DNA from: Rhizopus arrhizus
Taxonomy: Eukaryota; Mucoromycota; Mucoromycetes; Mucorales; Rhizopodaceae
NCBI GenBank assembly: GCA_024220505.1
Contig: JAKZZE010000013.1
Location: 1,116,001 to 1,180,000, forward strand
Direction of reading: 5' to 3'
DNA length: 64,000 nt
Shown piece after piece: positions 31,937 through 43,175 of this stretch (its first letter is position 1; each line of letters begins with the position of its first letter). The notes beneath the pieces are model-generated. The model saw nothing but the letters and a program-made list of their open reading frames with translations. It had not been told where the DNA came from and ran no database searches. The translations under genes were made by a program, and so were the position numbers.

Positions 31937-34900
31937 CTATAGTGAAAAAGGATGAGCAGGGATCCAAAGGATTGCCATCTTTTTGCTTACCAATGTCTCT
32001 AGTGAATTCTGCGCATTCTCTAATAGGTCGTCGTCAAATCTAATTTTATTCTTTTCAAACAACACAACCAGCGTACTCCCACCAAATGCAAAATAACCCA
32101 ATTCGTCCGTTCTTGCGACCTGATCGCCTTCTTGCTTGGTCAACACGATCGAACCTACCATCATCGCACCTATACAGACCACAGCCACTTTACCCAACGT
32201 GTCTGTTTCAAAATAAACCACATCTCGTTTATTATCCCCATAGACATCCAACGTGGTTCGGATGGCCATCGGATTCACTGTATAATATTGTCCTTGCACA
32301 TGATGTATCCTCGTCAGCCTGCCGTCCACCGGACAGTGGAATCGGTGGTAGTCTTGGGGTGCCAATCGAAAGATGGCCAATGCGCCGTCTTCAAAGGACT
32401 GAGCCTCGGCTGGATCGTCCAGGAGCTTGGGTAGACTGAATTCGATGCCCTTGATCCAGAGTTGTGTGGCCGTGCTGACAGTCGGAAAGGCCATCATCCG
32501 ACAATCGGCCGGGCTCACGATCACCCGAGGGTCGCAAGGACTGTCACAGGGACGTGCGCCCGGCTTGAGTTTTCTGTAAAAGAATTCGTTAAAGGTACGA
32601 AAGCTTTCGATGGGTTCCAAAACATCGGTCAGATCGAGTTGATGGAATTTGATAAAAGACGGAATGTCTCGCTTGGATATCGGGCTGTCGAAACGACGGC
32701 CTTGTTTATAAGACATGTTGGCGAGTATGCGTTTTGCTATCCAAACGTATTAGACGCGTATCGATCTGATTCAGGTTTACCTGTCTTGGATTGAATGCCT
32801 GTCCTCATGCCTTTGTAGACCAATCGCATACCCAGCCGGATATAGACACTCATACGTTCATCCATCAATTGGCCCGTGGCTCGATCCTGTACGATGATGT
32901 TTGCATTATTCTAATACAAGGCATGAATAAAAAGTGTCTCTGTCGTTTGACCTTACTGTTCCTGCCGAATACCGTCCATAGCCTACTTTATTCACCAGCT
33001 TGATAAACCACCTATCACACACACACAATTGAGCCCCCTCAAATAAAAATTCCTGTCGACTTACTTTCTCTGTGCTTGTGCTTCACTACCAAAATTGCCC
33101 ATCAGGAATCGATCGACCGTTGTCCAATCGTTCGCTGCACACGTGGCTACATGCGTCACAATGTCCATCTGTCCTCGCTTGGACAGATTGGGTTTATGAC
33201 AGATGGGGCACTCGTTCAGCCGAATCACTTTCTCATGAAGGGCCTTGTGACCCTTCCCTTCTGTCTCTTGATCGAGTTCCAAGAGGGGTCCATTGACGTA
33301 TTGAATGCCATCGCCTTCTGCCAATGCCTCATAATCTGCTTCATCCGGTGAAGGAATGGTACTGCTGCTGTTCGTACTACTGTCGTCATCATCGTCCTCA
33401 TCATTCGAAAAGTATTCCGAATCTTCCTCGATGGCCTCCTCTTCATCATCATCGTCTTCCATGATATCCTCCATGTCATCCTCCTCATCATCCGCTATAA
33501 AGAACGGATGCTGAGTCGACACCACCCGCTCGTCTTCTTCCTCCTCTTCATCCGCCACCTTCATACACCACTCCAGGCTCTCTGCCAGCTCATCCAGCGT
33601 CAGGTCATCCGAAAGATCCTTGTCATGCCTCTGCCAGAACTGATCCAAGGTCGCCTCGGAGATGTTGGATCCCAAGGTCTCGAGCATCGATTGGACCTCG
33701 AGCCGACTGAGACTCTGGGCGGTATCGGACACACAGGTCTTGGCCAAGGTGATCCAGAACATCCGACGGATTTCAGGGTACGGCACGAATTTGGCACGGA
33801 TGGTCAGGGTCGGGTTCACGCTGTCTTTCCACTTTTCGGATTTGGCGAGACGCAAGGGGATCGTCAGTCGACCCATCTGGTGTTCGATCGTCTCGGACGG
33901 ACTGGTGCTCTGGGCCATGTCCTCGGTCGACAGGGCCGACAGACTGGACGTGTGCTGGATGAGGTCCGCGATCGAGAGGGTTTGGGAGGCGACGAAATCA
34001 TTGTTTGAAAACTTGTCCTTGTCATAGACGGCAAACTTGATCTTGTAATTGCCTTGGGTGTTGCGGACGTGGAAATACAGTTTCTCGTTCCAGACCGGGT
34101 TCAGGTTATGTCGAATGGCGCGTGTGCGAAACGTGCTGGAACCATAGCTCACGATCACAAAGGGATCCATGTCAAATCCGGTCCGTGTCATGTTGCGTTC
34201 GGGTGGTAAATCCTTGGCCTGTTCAATTTCCAAAAAGGTGATGCCCATAATGTCCGAATCGTATTTTGTCGAATAATAACGTGATTTACGACGACGGATC
34301 AGTCGTAGTCGACGTCGGGGAGGTGTGGAAGGGGTCGAGGTGCACTTTTTTTTTGTGAAGCGAGAGGTGAAACTGGTCGTGGATGCGCTGGGCTGAATCG
34401 AAGGAGGTGTGTCGGGTGTCTTTGTCGATTCAGTCAAGAACAAGTCGTCTTCCTCTGTCATGTATTGCCAATCCTCTTTGAGGGCTGCAGGGTTGTTGGG
34501 CAGTTCGATGCCTTGGACAGTGCGGAGGACAAGTCCGTATTGTACGCAGATCTCAGGTTGTATTGAGGGAGAATCTTCACGTTTTCTTCGACGTTGATAG
34601 AATGTCTTGTGTTGATGTTTAAGTAGTGGATACCAAGTGGGCTATAGATCTCATCAGATTTCTATTCTGTCTGTGATTAAATAAACAAACCTGACTGTCT
34701 TCAAAGGAGACTGGGCTGTCTGTAAACAGCTGGTCCAAAGACCAACTACACTGTCCTAAGAAAATAGAAGAGAATTTATCTTTACTGTAGACAGCTAAAC
34801 ATAAACCATGTTTTTTAAATGCTCTTAGTCGTCTCTTGTGTTGAAGAATATCCGTTGTCAAGTTGACTTCTAATTGACATGACCATTCTGGGTCAAATGT

Positions 34901-35215
34901 CTTTTTGATGGCATCCGTTCTTTGTCGAATACCTCCACAACGTACAGTCACATATGGATTTGGCACATTGGTCTAATGATAAAATAAGGAAGGGAAGGAC
35001 TTTAGGGTTGTTATAGTGCTTACTTGATCGTTTTGATTTAAATGACAAGCTTTTATTATAGATATTTTTAATATTAACTCTGTTGAAACAAGGTCATCCT
35101 TGTCTTTAATTTTACGACGTCTAAATGAAGATAGACGTTGAACAAAAGGAAGTCGATAATGATTCACATCATTGGCACTACTACTTCTACGATGAAGTCG
35201 AGTGTTATTTTCCAT
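31937..35215 (-). CDS. PSD2: C2-domain phosphatidylserine decarboxylase (PSD2-type)
   Basis: Six exons on the minus strand: 35215-35024, 34972-34691, 34641-33065, 33011-32957, 32910-32781 and 32736-31937. Introns are 44-53 bp with consistent phases, giving 1011 residues. A basic N-terminus leads to a first C2-like domain (about residues 45-160). A second C2 follows ([11 protein letters not shown]...NPVWNE), then an EF-hand-like loop ([12 protein letters not shown]), a long acidic stretch, a CPIC...H...C zinc motif and the decarboxylase domain. Self-cleavage at the GGST site (LGST motif) makes the pyruvoyl enzyme that converts phosphatidylserine to phosphatidylethanolamine. Fungal Psd2 acts in Golgi/endosomal membranes, with C2 domains aiding lipid contact. 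Confidence 0.95.
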
Positions 35216-36413
35216 ATGTGTTGAAGTAAAAAAAAGAAGAATAAAAATAAAAAAAAAAGGAAAAAATGGGCTTTTTTTATTTTTAATTTCTCTCCCCGCT
35301 AATGTTCCATTTTTAGAAAAATGACACACACACACACACAATGAAGAAAAAGAAAAAAAAAAAAAAAAAAAACTCGTTTTTAATAAAGTTGCATCTGATG
35401 CAGGGCGAATGGTAATCATGATCGGTAATTTACATCAAATGATAAGTGAATTAGAATCCACCACGGACATTTTGTGTGACTTTTGATTTATAAAGCAGAA
35501 GAATTAAAAAAAAGAGCGCAATGATCACACTTGTAACACTTCTTCTTTTGAGGCTTTTTACGAGTGTTTCATCCACCCATTCAATTTAGTCTTAAATCGT
35601 ATTTGTCTCTTTACAATCAAGTAGGAATCCTCATTTATTTATCTACTAGCCTCCTTTTCTGTGATCATGCAACTCTTTTCATTATGCCATGAAATCCACT
35701 GCAAAAAAAGGAACGTCACCAAAACAGATGAATAAAATGACACGTGCTTGAGCTTTTCAATTACATAATGCGCTTCACACCACTTTCATGTCATGACGAC
35801 CACAGTAACCCCATTTCATTTTAAACTTGCCAAAGGGCATTTTATGCATCGCTTCAAGTTCTTTTTGGTTTCTTTTTGAATGCTTTTTATTATTCTTATT
35901 CAATACAGACAAGTGGGGGTATCACAACAGTGAACGTGAGAAGGAAAAAAAAAAATTGAAATGATTTAATAAAAAAAGTAGAGTGGATCGATAAAAGCAT
36001 ACAATCCATGAATGAATCACTTTATGACAAAAGAAGTTATTCTATTAGCCATCTCTCCTTTTTTTTCCGTTTTTCCTACTGGGATTAAATCGAGTCTTTT
36101 ATTTATTTCATCTTCTTTACACAGTCATTCTCTCTCGATTTCAAAAAGATTGACCTATTTATTTATTGAGTGATCATTTTTTTTAAAAAAAAAAGTGTAA
36201 AATCGACAATTGACATCGAAAACACTTGCTTCAAACGTTTCTGCATCCCTTCCATCTGTGTCGCTCAACTGTTCTTTTTGATGATGACCCAAAATGATTG
36301 GATAGAAGAGGATGGGTGGGAATGTTCTCCATGTTTTCTTCATTTATTATAAAATAGTCCTGCTGGAGAAATAAAAAAAAAGGCAGTGATACCCTTCAGA
36401 CCATGCTTTATTT
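35216..36413. other. Intergenic spacer
   Basis: It contains a short (CA)n run near 35327-35340, an A-run near 35353-35372, and AT-rich DNA. It likely includes the PSD2 promoter. No supported gene. Confidence 0.45.
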
Positions 36414-36674
36414 TTAATAATAAATGATGCATTCTCTCTCTCTTGATCGCTTGACTTTTTTAGCCTTTTCTAAAGTTGGCATGCGTCGTCGCATCAAAAC
36501 CACATCAGCATCCTTCAAGTTGACCTTGCGTTCGTTCTCTTTAAGAAAATCCTGTAAGCACCTTCTCTCTTGAAATGCTGACACGGAAGAAACTGGTTTA
36601 TTTATTGACCGTCTACACTTGATCGGATCTTGTTGGGTTCTTGTACTGTAGACAAGGAGGATGGGCATCCCCAT
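36414..36674 (-). CDS. Short basic ORF, unrecognised
   Basis: 86 codons. The C-terminal half (RKVNLKDADVVLMRRRMP followed by a Lys/Arg-rich tail) faintly recalls a histone-fold end, such as kinetochore histone-fold proteins. The N-terminal part does not read like a start, and no partner exon was found. Function unknown; it may be an exon of a larger decayed gene running up to 38218. Confidence 0.25.
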   Translation of the reverse strand: MGMPILLVYSTRTQQDPIKCRRSINKPVSSVSAFQERRCLQDFLKENERKVNLKDADVVLMRRRMPTLEKAKKVKRSRERECIIYY

Positions 36675-37337
36675 TCATCTTCTGTAGGTGATCGTTCTAT
36701 CACTTTTGTCCGCCCAATCTGTACACTGCTTTGTTGATAACGAGTTGATCCCTTGTCGACAACCTGAATGATTTCAACTTTTATGGGATAGGTCGAGATG
36801 AGACCTAAGGTTTGTTCTACGACTGACAGTGATCATTGTTGATTTGTCATTTGCTTCCAATTTGTTAGGAGCCTATCTCACGCTATCCCACGGTGGAATA
36901 CTGTGATAATTTGTGTTTTCTAGTTTTTTTTTTTTTTTGTAGTTTTGATGGTTTATGATTATTATTATTTTCTGTGGTTTTTGTTTGCATTCAAGTATGA
37001 CACGGACAATCTTGGCTCAATAAGCTGTCGTCATAGCTCGATTGGCTGGTTTGGTGGGTGTTTGTTGGTGGTCGTCGTTGTCTTCTTCCACAGCCTTGTC
37101 CCAAGAAAAAAAAAGAGCTTCTGCGGTTGTATTCATGTCTATCTCCTGTTCAAAAACTTTTGGGTTTGGTTCCGTATCCCCTCCAAAAGGATTTGTTTGT
37201 TGCATTCCTGAGGATGGCTTCTTTGTCTCTCGCTTGCTGATTTTTTCTCCACAAAAGCAAGAGAGAATACCAGATCCTTCTCTTCTTCAAGGTATCCAAA
37301 GCTACTTGGGAGACGAAGGGCGTAGGTTGTGTGCTCT

Positions 37338-37804
37338 TTAGCAACCTAGTCCAATTTTTTCCTTGTAGCACATCCCGTAGATCGTAAGGCGTCTAACTTT
37401 CTTCAGGATTTGGCGTAGGCCTTCTTCAATAATGCATTTGAGGTCGCCATCAATTCTTGTGGCTGATCTGGCTGTTGTACGCAGTCGTTCTGCGCCCTTG
37501 TAGATGGCCGCCACAGTTTGTGCTGCATTCATGTTGTGCTGATGTAGTTCAGGGACGAGCAATTGATTGACAGCCTCTGACTTTGTCCGGTTATCTCTGT
37601 CGTATTGGATCGTGTCTCTCACGAATTTCTAGAGTTTCATTTTGCGATCAAAAGAGGAAGAGAGTGCTCCCATTCTTCATATAGTTCCTCTGGAAGTTCA
37701 TGGCCCTCTGATCTCTCGGCTTGATCCTCTCTCTTCTCAAGTCGCTTGGTGAAATCAAGCAATTCCTGGATTTGGTTTGTTGGTAAGGTCATGAATACTT
37801 GACA
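37338..37804 (-). pseudogene. Gag-like remnant
   Basis: Two minus-strand frames, 37804-37637 and 37628-37338, read as charged helical protein. The second has PELHQHNMNAAQTVAAIYKG and a VRRLTIYG block that parallels PELKGHIVETS and RQLAIFGF in the gag-like ORF at 16471-17139. A stop (TGA at 37637) and a frame change separate the two pieces, and downstream frames are broken. It is probably the gag-like ORF of a retroelement, perhaps DIRS-type; no RT is present. Confidence 0.35.
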
Positions 37805-38366
37805 TAATATTTCCACGATGCACGACTTTGAAAGGTATAGAGAGAACAGTAGAAAAAAGCATTTACCACATATTATTACTAAAGATAAAACGCAGCCTGA
37901 AGGGCTACTGCCACATTGAGAATCAAAGTGGAGCCACCCTCTCTTATCGTAGGCACGATCGACAATAAGTGACTTTGAATAGAGCACATCATGACGCTTG
38001 AAAAATAAGAATAAGATGAAGGGTAATAATAATAAAGAAAAACAGCAATAGAAAATAGGACAACTCTTTGAGGAATGGACTTTTATAAGAAATAAAATGA
38101 ATGAAATGAAGTATTCCAAAAGAAAGGCATTTGCATGAACATAATAAAGACAAGACACTTGTTTTATATGCAAATATAAAAATAGATCAGTAAATATACC
38201 AATAAAGTAAATACACATGGTGTTAACCCATGCAAAGAATAATACAACAGTGAATTAATAATACTACTTTAGGAAGCCTATGTATTCTTTAAACTTACTT
38301 TTGTCGTTAGAAAACTAGTTTCAAAATGGATATTAGCGTGCTCACTACCGTCTTTAAAAAGACACA

Positions 38367-38743
38367 CTCTGCATCTACCACCCACGGTTGAATCGCAGGC
38401 TGTACGGACATCACCTCGTATTGTTCAAAACATCAAGCAATTAGTAATTAATTGTCTTGTTGACTAGTCTGAAGCAATCTGAAGCTAGCAGAGTTTAAAG
38501 AAATTGCATCGACCTACATCTTGTTGAAAGAGTAGAATACAATTTTATTGTGTCTAAACGATAGTGCTCTGCATCTACCGCCCACGGTTGAATCGCAGGC
38601 TGTACGGACATCACCTCGTATTGTTCAAAACATCAAGCAATTAGTAATTAATTGTCTTGTTGACTAGTCTGAAGCAATCTGAAGCTAGCAGAGTTTAAAG
38701 AAATCGTACCGACCTACAGCTTGTTGAAAGAGTAGAATACAAT
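38367..38743. repeat. 177-bp unit, two direct copies with 200-bp period
   Basis: Copy 1 is 38367-38543 and copy 2 is 38567-38743. They are nearly identical, with a handful of differences clustered around 38512-38522 and 38712-38722. Copy 2 is framed by an inverted pair, TAAACGATAGT at 38554-38564 and ACTATCGTTTA at 38749-38759. Neither copy is coding. An internal CAATTAGTAATTAATTG near-palindrome is present. The identity is unknown: non-coding RNA duplication, transposon end or simple segmental duplication are all possible. Confidence 0.85.
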
Positions 38744-38890
38744 CCTCTTACTATCGTTTAAGAAGAAGAAAAGAGGAGCAGCTGATCAAAACTTCTTGCC
38801 GTTCTTGCTTTTGATGACGTCATTTTCAATTTTTAGTAATGTAAAGTGGGAAACGTTTACACAAAAGTGGAAACGCGTTCATTTTTTTCA

Positions 38891-40469
38891 ATGCCAAAAA
38901 TTAAAATCAAGCATTTAAAAAGAATTACGCTCACAAAGACTGGCTTAAAAATGCAGTTGAAGCCGAATCCTCGCTTGACTATTTTTCATTTGCGAATTAT
39001 TTCAAAAAAAATGAAGCTGAAACAAACACTCATTATTCCAATCTATTAAGTTTTTTACTGAATAAAAACCAATCTAAAACGCTTCGCAACATGGCTACCG
39101 ATGCTCAAAACATTTTTGCGGCTAGTATACAATGAGTATAAGCCATCACTGTATAGACTAACCTGTTGTTGAGCACAGAAGAGAGATGGCAGTGGCAACT
39201 TTGCTGGACGATATGAAGAATACTGGAGAAAGCGTAGTTCACAAGAAGCAAATGATATAGTAGTAGAGCGTCAAAGGACAACAATGATAAGGATTAATGA
39301 AGCGGCATGTAGTGCTATCGAAGCACTTAGTAATAATGTAAAGCAAAATAGAAAAGAAGAAAAAAATGCCGACAGCTAAAGTAAGTATATTTTTAATAGC
39401 TGAATGCACAAACTGTGGAAGTTGAAAGTGAGAGTACGGAGAAACCTATGCAAGAAGTATTAAGAATTTCAAAGGATTTATGCTCAGATAAGTAAGTTAA
39501 AATAGACATGCACAATAGCAACCAACTTTGGATGTATTAGAGTGGGAGAGTTGAATATCATTGATCTGAGTGAACCAACAGTGAATAATCTCATAAAGAA
39601 GAAATTCAAAGTATCAGAGTATGAAGAGCTAATCAATAGCATAAGTCTTAAGCCCGCACAACTGACTTTGTATGCTGAAAATTTAATTGAAGCAGTGTCA
39701 ACAGCTGCACCGTCAGCAAGAGCTTTGAGAAAAATCCTTAAAAACTGTGATACCCCAAATGAAATCGATCCGCTGTTACATGCTGATATCTCTTATATGG
39801 AAGTAACGATTCGATATTTGTGAGTATGATGATTCACTAGATTTTACTGATCACTTATAAGCGCACATATGGGTATAGACTTGATCTTATCGAAAGCCCT
39901 CGGAATCCGCTCTTATTTCGAAATTCAGAGAGAACATCAGCCATATACCTTATAACGTATATGTTAAACCAACTCTTTTTGTCGCATAATGACATTCTTG
40001 AGTTTGGATGGATTGAAAATGAGTGCTGTACAACAGGAAAGACAAAATGGGATGGAATTCTGTTTCTGGTTGGAGATCAGAACGTGACAACAACACTGAT
40101 AGAGTTTTCAGGTGGCTTGAAGCAAACGTCCAACACAAAAGAATGCAAGGATATCCTCAAATTATACCGAAATTTACTAAAGATAGTAGAGAGTATTCCG
40201 AGTAGCATGAAGAAACAAGCGTTTTGCGTTAGGTTTTATGGTATATACATTAGTCTTCTCAACACTTTTTTTTCTTAACTGTAATAGACGAATGGATGCA
40301 CTTTGAGCAACTGATCAAAATCAATGAAGATTATATCCGTAACACGACTGTTTCTTTCCAGTGCCCCTCTAACGCGAGATTACTCGTTGACTATGTAAAA
40401 AAGGTACCAATGATCTTTGCATGGAAAGAAGCGGTTATCACACAAGCTTTAGAATTCAGACAACACTAA
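38891..40469 (+). CDS. Lineage-specific multi-exon gene, possible PD-(D/E)XK-like core
   Basis: Exons 39179-39337, 39400-39491, 39541-39802, 39862-40240 and 40288-40469 join with clean GT-AG introns (47-62 bp) and agreeing phases, giving 357 residues to the TAA at 40469. Upstream, 38905-39124 also reads as protein (KDWLKNAVEAESSLDYFSF) but is out of frame with the ATG at 38891 and with exon 2, so exon 1 is broken or mis-sequenced. A KWDG motif followed 13-14 residues later by IEFSGG recalls the D...ExK strand arrangement of PD-(D/E)XK nucleases, without the canonical lysine. It parallels the KSDG...LETSG in the gene at 9935. I recall Mucorales-wide hypothetical proteins with this layout. Function is not established. 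Confidence 0.6.
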
Positions 40470-40838
40470 AGTAGAATGACACGTTGTCAATTTTTTATTT
40501 CACTGTCAAACACTTCTCTAAATGAGAGAATATGCCAAATTTTTCGAAAAAGTGTTCAAATTGAAAATGAAATGACTGTACACTTCGAATGATACCAGTT
40601 GACCTTTTTTTTAAAAAAATAAATAAATCCTTCATGGAAAGTAAGAGATGGGCTGCAAAGAGAGTATTCAGACGTCTTCTGACCATCTTAAACGCGGCTT
40701 TCTCAATACTCTAGACTCAAAAAGCATGTCAAAGTAGTTTGATTTAAAAAAAGAAAGCATTTCATATTTTCACAAACATTGTAGGATGGATAATTTATTT
40801 AGGTCAAAAAGAAAAGAGGATACGAGTTTGGACAAGAT
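40470..40838. other. Convergent intergenic spacer
   Basis: AT-rich DNA between the 3' ends of a plus-strand and a minus-strand gene. It holds presumed polyadenylation regions and no ORF of merit. Confidence 0.45.
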
Positions 40839-41863
40839 CTACATGATCTGATGTGCTGTATTTGCTATTTCTTGCACTACTCGCTTTCTAAGAAACTCAA
40901 TCGTATCTGATACTTGCTCAAATTCAATCCTATGGTGCCATGCTTAAGAACACCTCATGCCTGCATTCTTTTGTCACTTACTTTTCATCTGGTCCACAAT
41001 AGATGGTCTCGACAGGCAGCAGCAACCTTGAAGTACTCGTCACAAAGCAGCCCTCCCACCGCCCTTCCTTGGCCTCTTTCAGATCAGGAAATTCCCACTG
41101 GATCCGGATGCCTTCCTTTTGACAGATGTCGATCACCAATCTCAAGATGGTGCCCAGCAAGACATGCTCTAGTCCGGCACAGAGCACGACCGGTTCGCCA
41201 TCGACACGTTTGACCGCCAAGAAGTTGGAGGCCATGCCTTCGTAGACATGACCCTGGCTGTCGACCAAGATGATCTCGTTCACATCCTTTGGCTTGTTTT
41301 CTTCTAGATCAGAGCGTTCACGGACCCATTCGGAATCCTTCACGACCGGATTCGTTCTGGATCGATCGCTGACTTGGACCTTGACCCGCTGCTGCAGAAC
41401 AGGGCCCAGATGGCAGAAATGGGCCGCCAAGATCGGTTTTTCTTTCTAAGAGAGCATCAATCCCAGTGTTTCGGGTGTGTGATAAAGCGTACCTTGAAAC
41501 AATACGAGATCATGATCGATACCTTGGCTTCACTCGATCGGTCCTCTTGGGTGTCATAATAGGACGCAAGCCCCTTGGCTAGCAGTGGCACCAACTTTTC
41601 TTTGAGTCGTGTCGTGTCTTTGAATGACTCGAGCGCACCGTCCACCTTGACTGTGTCGTCATGGTCCCAGCGGATGAGAGAAAGGGATTGCGTAAGGCGT
41701 TTCAGGTGTGCGTCAAATTCGACAATGGCATTTCTATGCAGTGTACGCATACCGGTGTAAGCTCCTCGAGGATAAGAAAGTATGAATTCATGAAATGTGG
41801 TGTTGCCTACTTTCAGATCGTACACTGCTGTTGATTCTAGCGGGTTGACCTGTTCTATAATAA
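40839..41863 (-). CDS. Class IV PLP-dependent aminotransferase-like protein
   Basis: Exons are 41863-41493, 41445-40982 and 40929-40839 (introns 47 and 52 bp). The fold-type IV signatures are NPVVKDSEWVRER with the likely PLP lysine, EIILVDSQGHVYEGMASN with the conserved E-G-x-x-S-N phosphate region, and a C-terminal TSTSRLLLPV. The family includes branched-chain and D-amino-acid aminotransferases and aminodeoxychorismate lyase; the substrate cannot be told from sequence. The 5' end is uncertain. An ATG at 41995 opens an Arg-rich, presequence-like stretch (MLSFQKRLSFNHLF), but the available donor leaves it one base out of phase with the 41863 acceptor. If that is corrected, the protein would be mitochondrial. 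Confidence 0.85.
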
Positions 41864-42103
41864 CTATACATGAAATAAGTTTATATAGAAAACAATCACA
41901 TTTGTTTATATCAACTTGCGTGCCGTAGGTTTTCTAACTGTACTTGACATTCTAAAGAGATGGTTAAAAGAAAGTCTTTTTTGAAAGGAAAGCATTAGAA
42001 AAGAAGAAGGGAAAAAAAAGCAGCATGTATTCAAAGATATGAGTCATTGTGTTACAGTGAAATTCTGTTTTTTCTTTTTTTGCATGAAATATAATTTATT
42101 TTC

Positions 42104-43175
42104 TCATCGTCTCTGTTTTGCTTTATATCTTGTACAATTATCACAATACCATTTCCCTTTTGGGACTGTTTTCAAATCTACACAAGCGATATGAAACCAT
42201 TCGATTTCACACTATGCAAATCAGATGAGTATCACAGTACAAAAAAATAAAGAGGGACTTACATCAGCATTATCACAAGCAACCATCTCACCAAAAGAGA
42301 CTTGCTGACAATAACAATAAAGAGGTTCGTTTGGATCAATTGACATATCTGTATCAGATCTAAATAGAGAAAGTATGAGATGCACCGATTGCTTCTTATC
42401 GCTGTAGGCTTACGATTTTAACTTTGTATTCTTTCTTCTTGGCCATGTTTTTGTCTTGTTGCTACTCCCATTCGCTGGTTTTAGCCTCACGTCTTCTTTT
42501 CTTCTCTCTAATAACCCATTTAATAAACATAAAGCATTCGATCTCTCCACTTACTCTTGGCTACCAAATCTCGTTTTTCTATTTCTTGATCAAATGCATC
42601 CTTTGACGAAGACAATCTTGAAACTAAACTTTTAGAAGAAGGTGTTAACCCTGGTAAGGAAACAATATGAATATTTCCGGTTGTATTGGTTTCTTCAAAT
42701 TTGACTAAATCAGCATCTAAACGATTACAATGTCTCTCAACCTAACACGTATTAGTCCTCTCTTCTCGTCCGTATTCCAACCCTCGTCCTATTTACTGCT
42801 TCAAAGGTCACTTTGGCCAAAGCCGCTTTTTCACTGGTGCGTTTTGAAGTCTCTGTCAAGAGGTCAACCAGGTGCTGTAGTTTTTCAAATCGAACGTCTG
42901 CCTCAAAACTATCAATATTGTCAATCAACTCAATGGCCATTTGTGCTGTGGACATTACAGACTCTGTAGATAAAAATTGTAAGAAATAAAGGTGATGTGG
43001 GAATTGCTAAAAACCTTGAGCGTAACCGTCCATTTCTTTTAGAAGAGTGAAATTCTTTTGAAGATCAAGCTGAAGTGCTTCAATAACTAATACACAGTAT
43101 ATTCAGCCTACAGCAGCTTCGGTTCTTTCTATCTTTACCGTCCAAGTAATCATCAATATACAATAAACTGTCCAT
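42104..43175 (-). CDS. ING-family PHD-finger chromatin protein
   Basis: Seven exons: 43175-43139, 43086-43015, 42963-42797, 42741-42555, 42507-42414, 42359-42263 and 42211-42104. All phases agree, giving 253 residues. The N-terminus ([12 protein letters not shown], then [16 protein letters not shown]) is the ING coiled-coil domain. A basic linker precedes the C-terminal PHD finger ([16 protein letters not shown]...C...WFHIAC...WYCDNC), the Cys4-His-Cys3 zinc reader of H3K4 methylation. ING proteins (Yng1, Yng2, Pho23 in yeast) are subunits of NuA3, NuA4 acetyltransferase or Rpd3L deacetylase complexes. Which ortholog this is cannot be decided here. Confidence 0.95.

Noticed and set aside
33508..34008. 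166-codon plus-strand ORF
   Set aside because: It is a shadow of the GC-rich antisense strand of the PSD2 gene.
38367..38743. CRISPR-like array
   Set aside because: Only two 177-bp units in a eukaryotic context; this is not a CRISPR repeat-spacer pattern.
38846..39049. 67-codon Lys-rich ORF
   Set aside because: It overlaps, in a different frame, a better coding reading that belongs to the gene ending at 40469.
40920..40943. 39-bp intron acceptor in the aminotransferase last exon
   Set aside because: Shorter than other introns and leads to a stop after a few codons; the acceptor ending at 40930 gives a 52-bp intron and an open frame.
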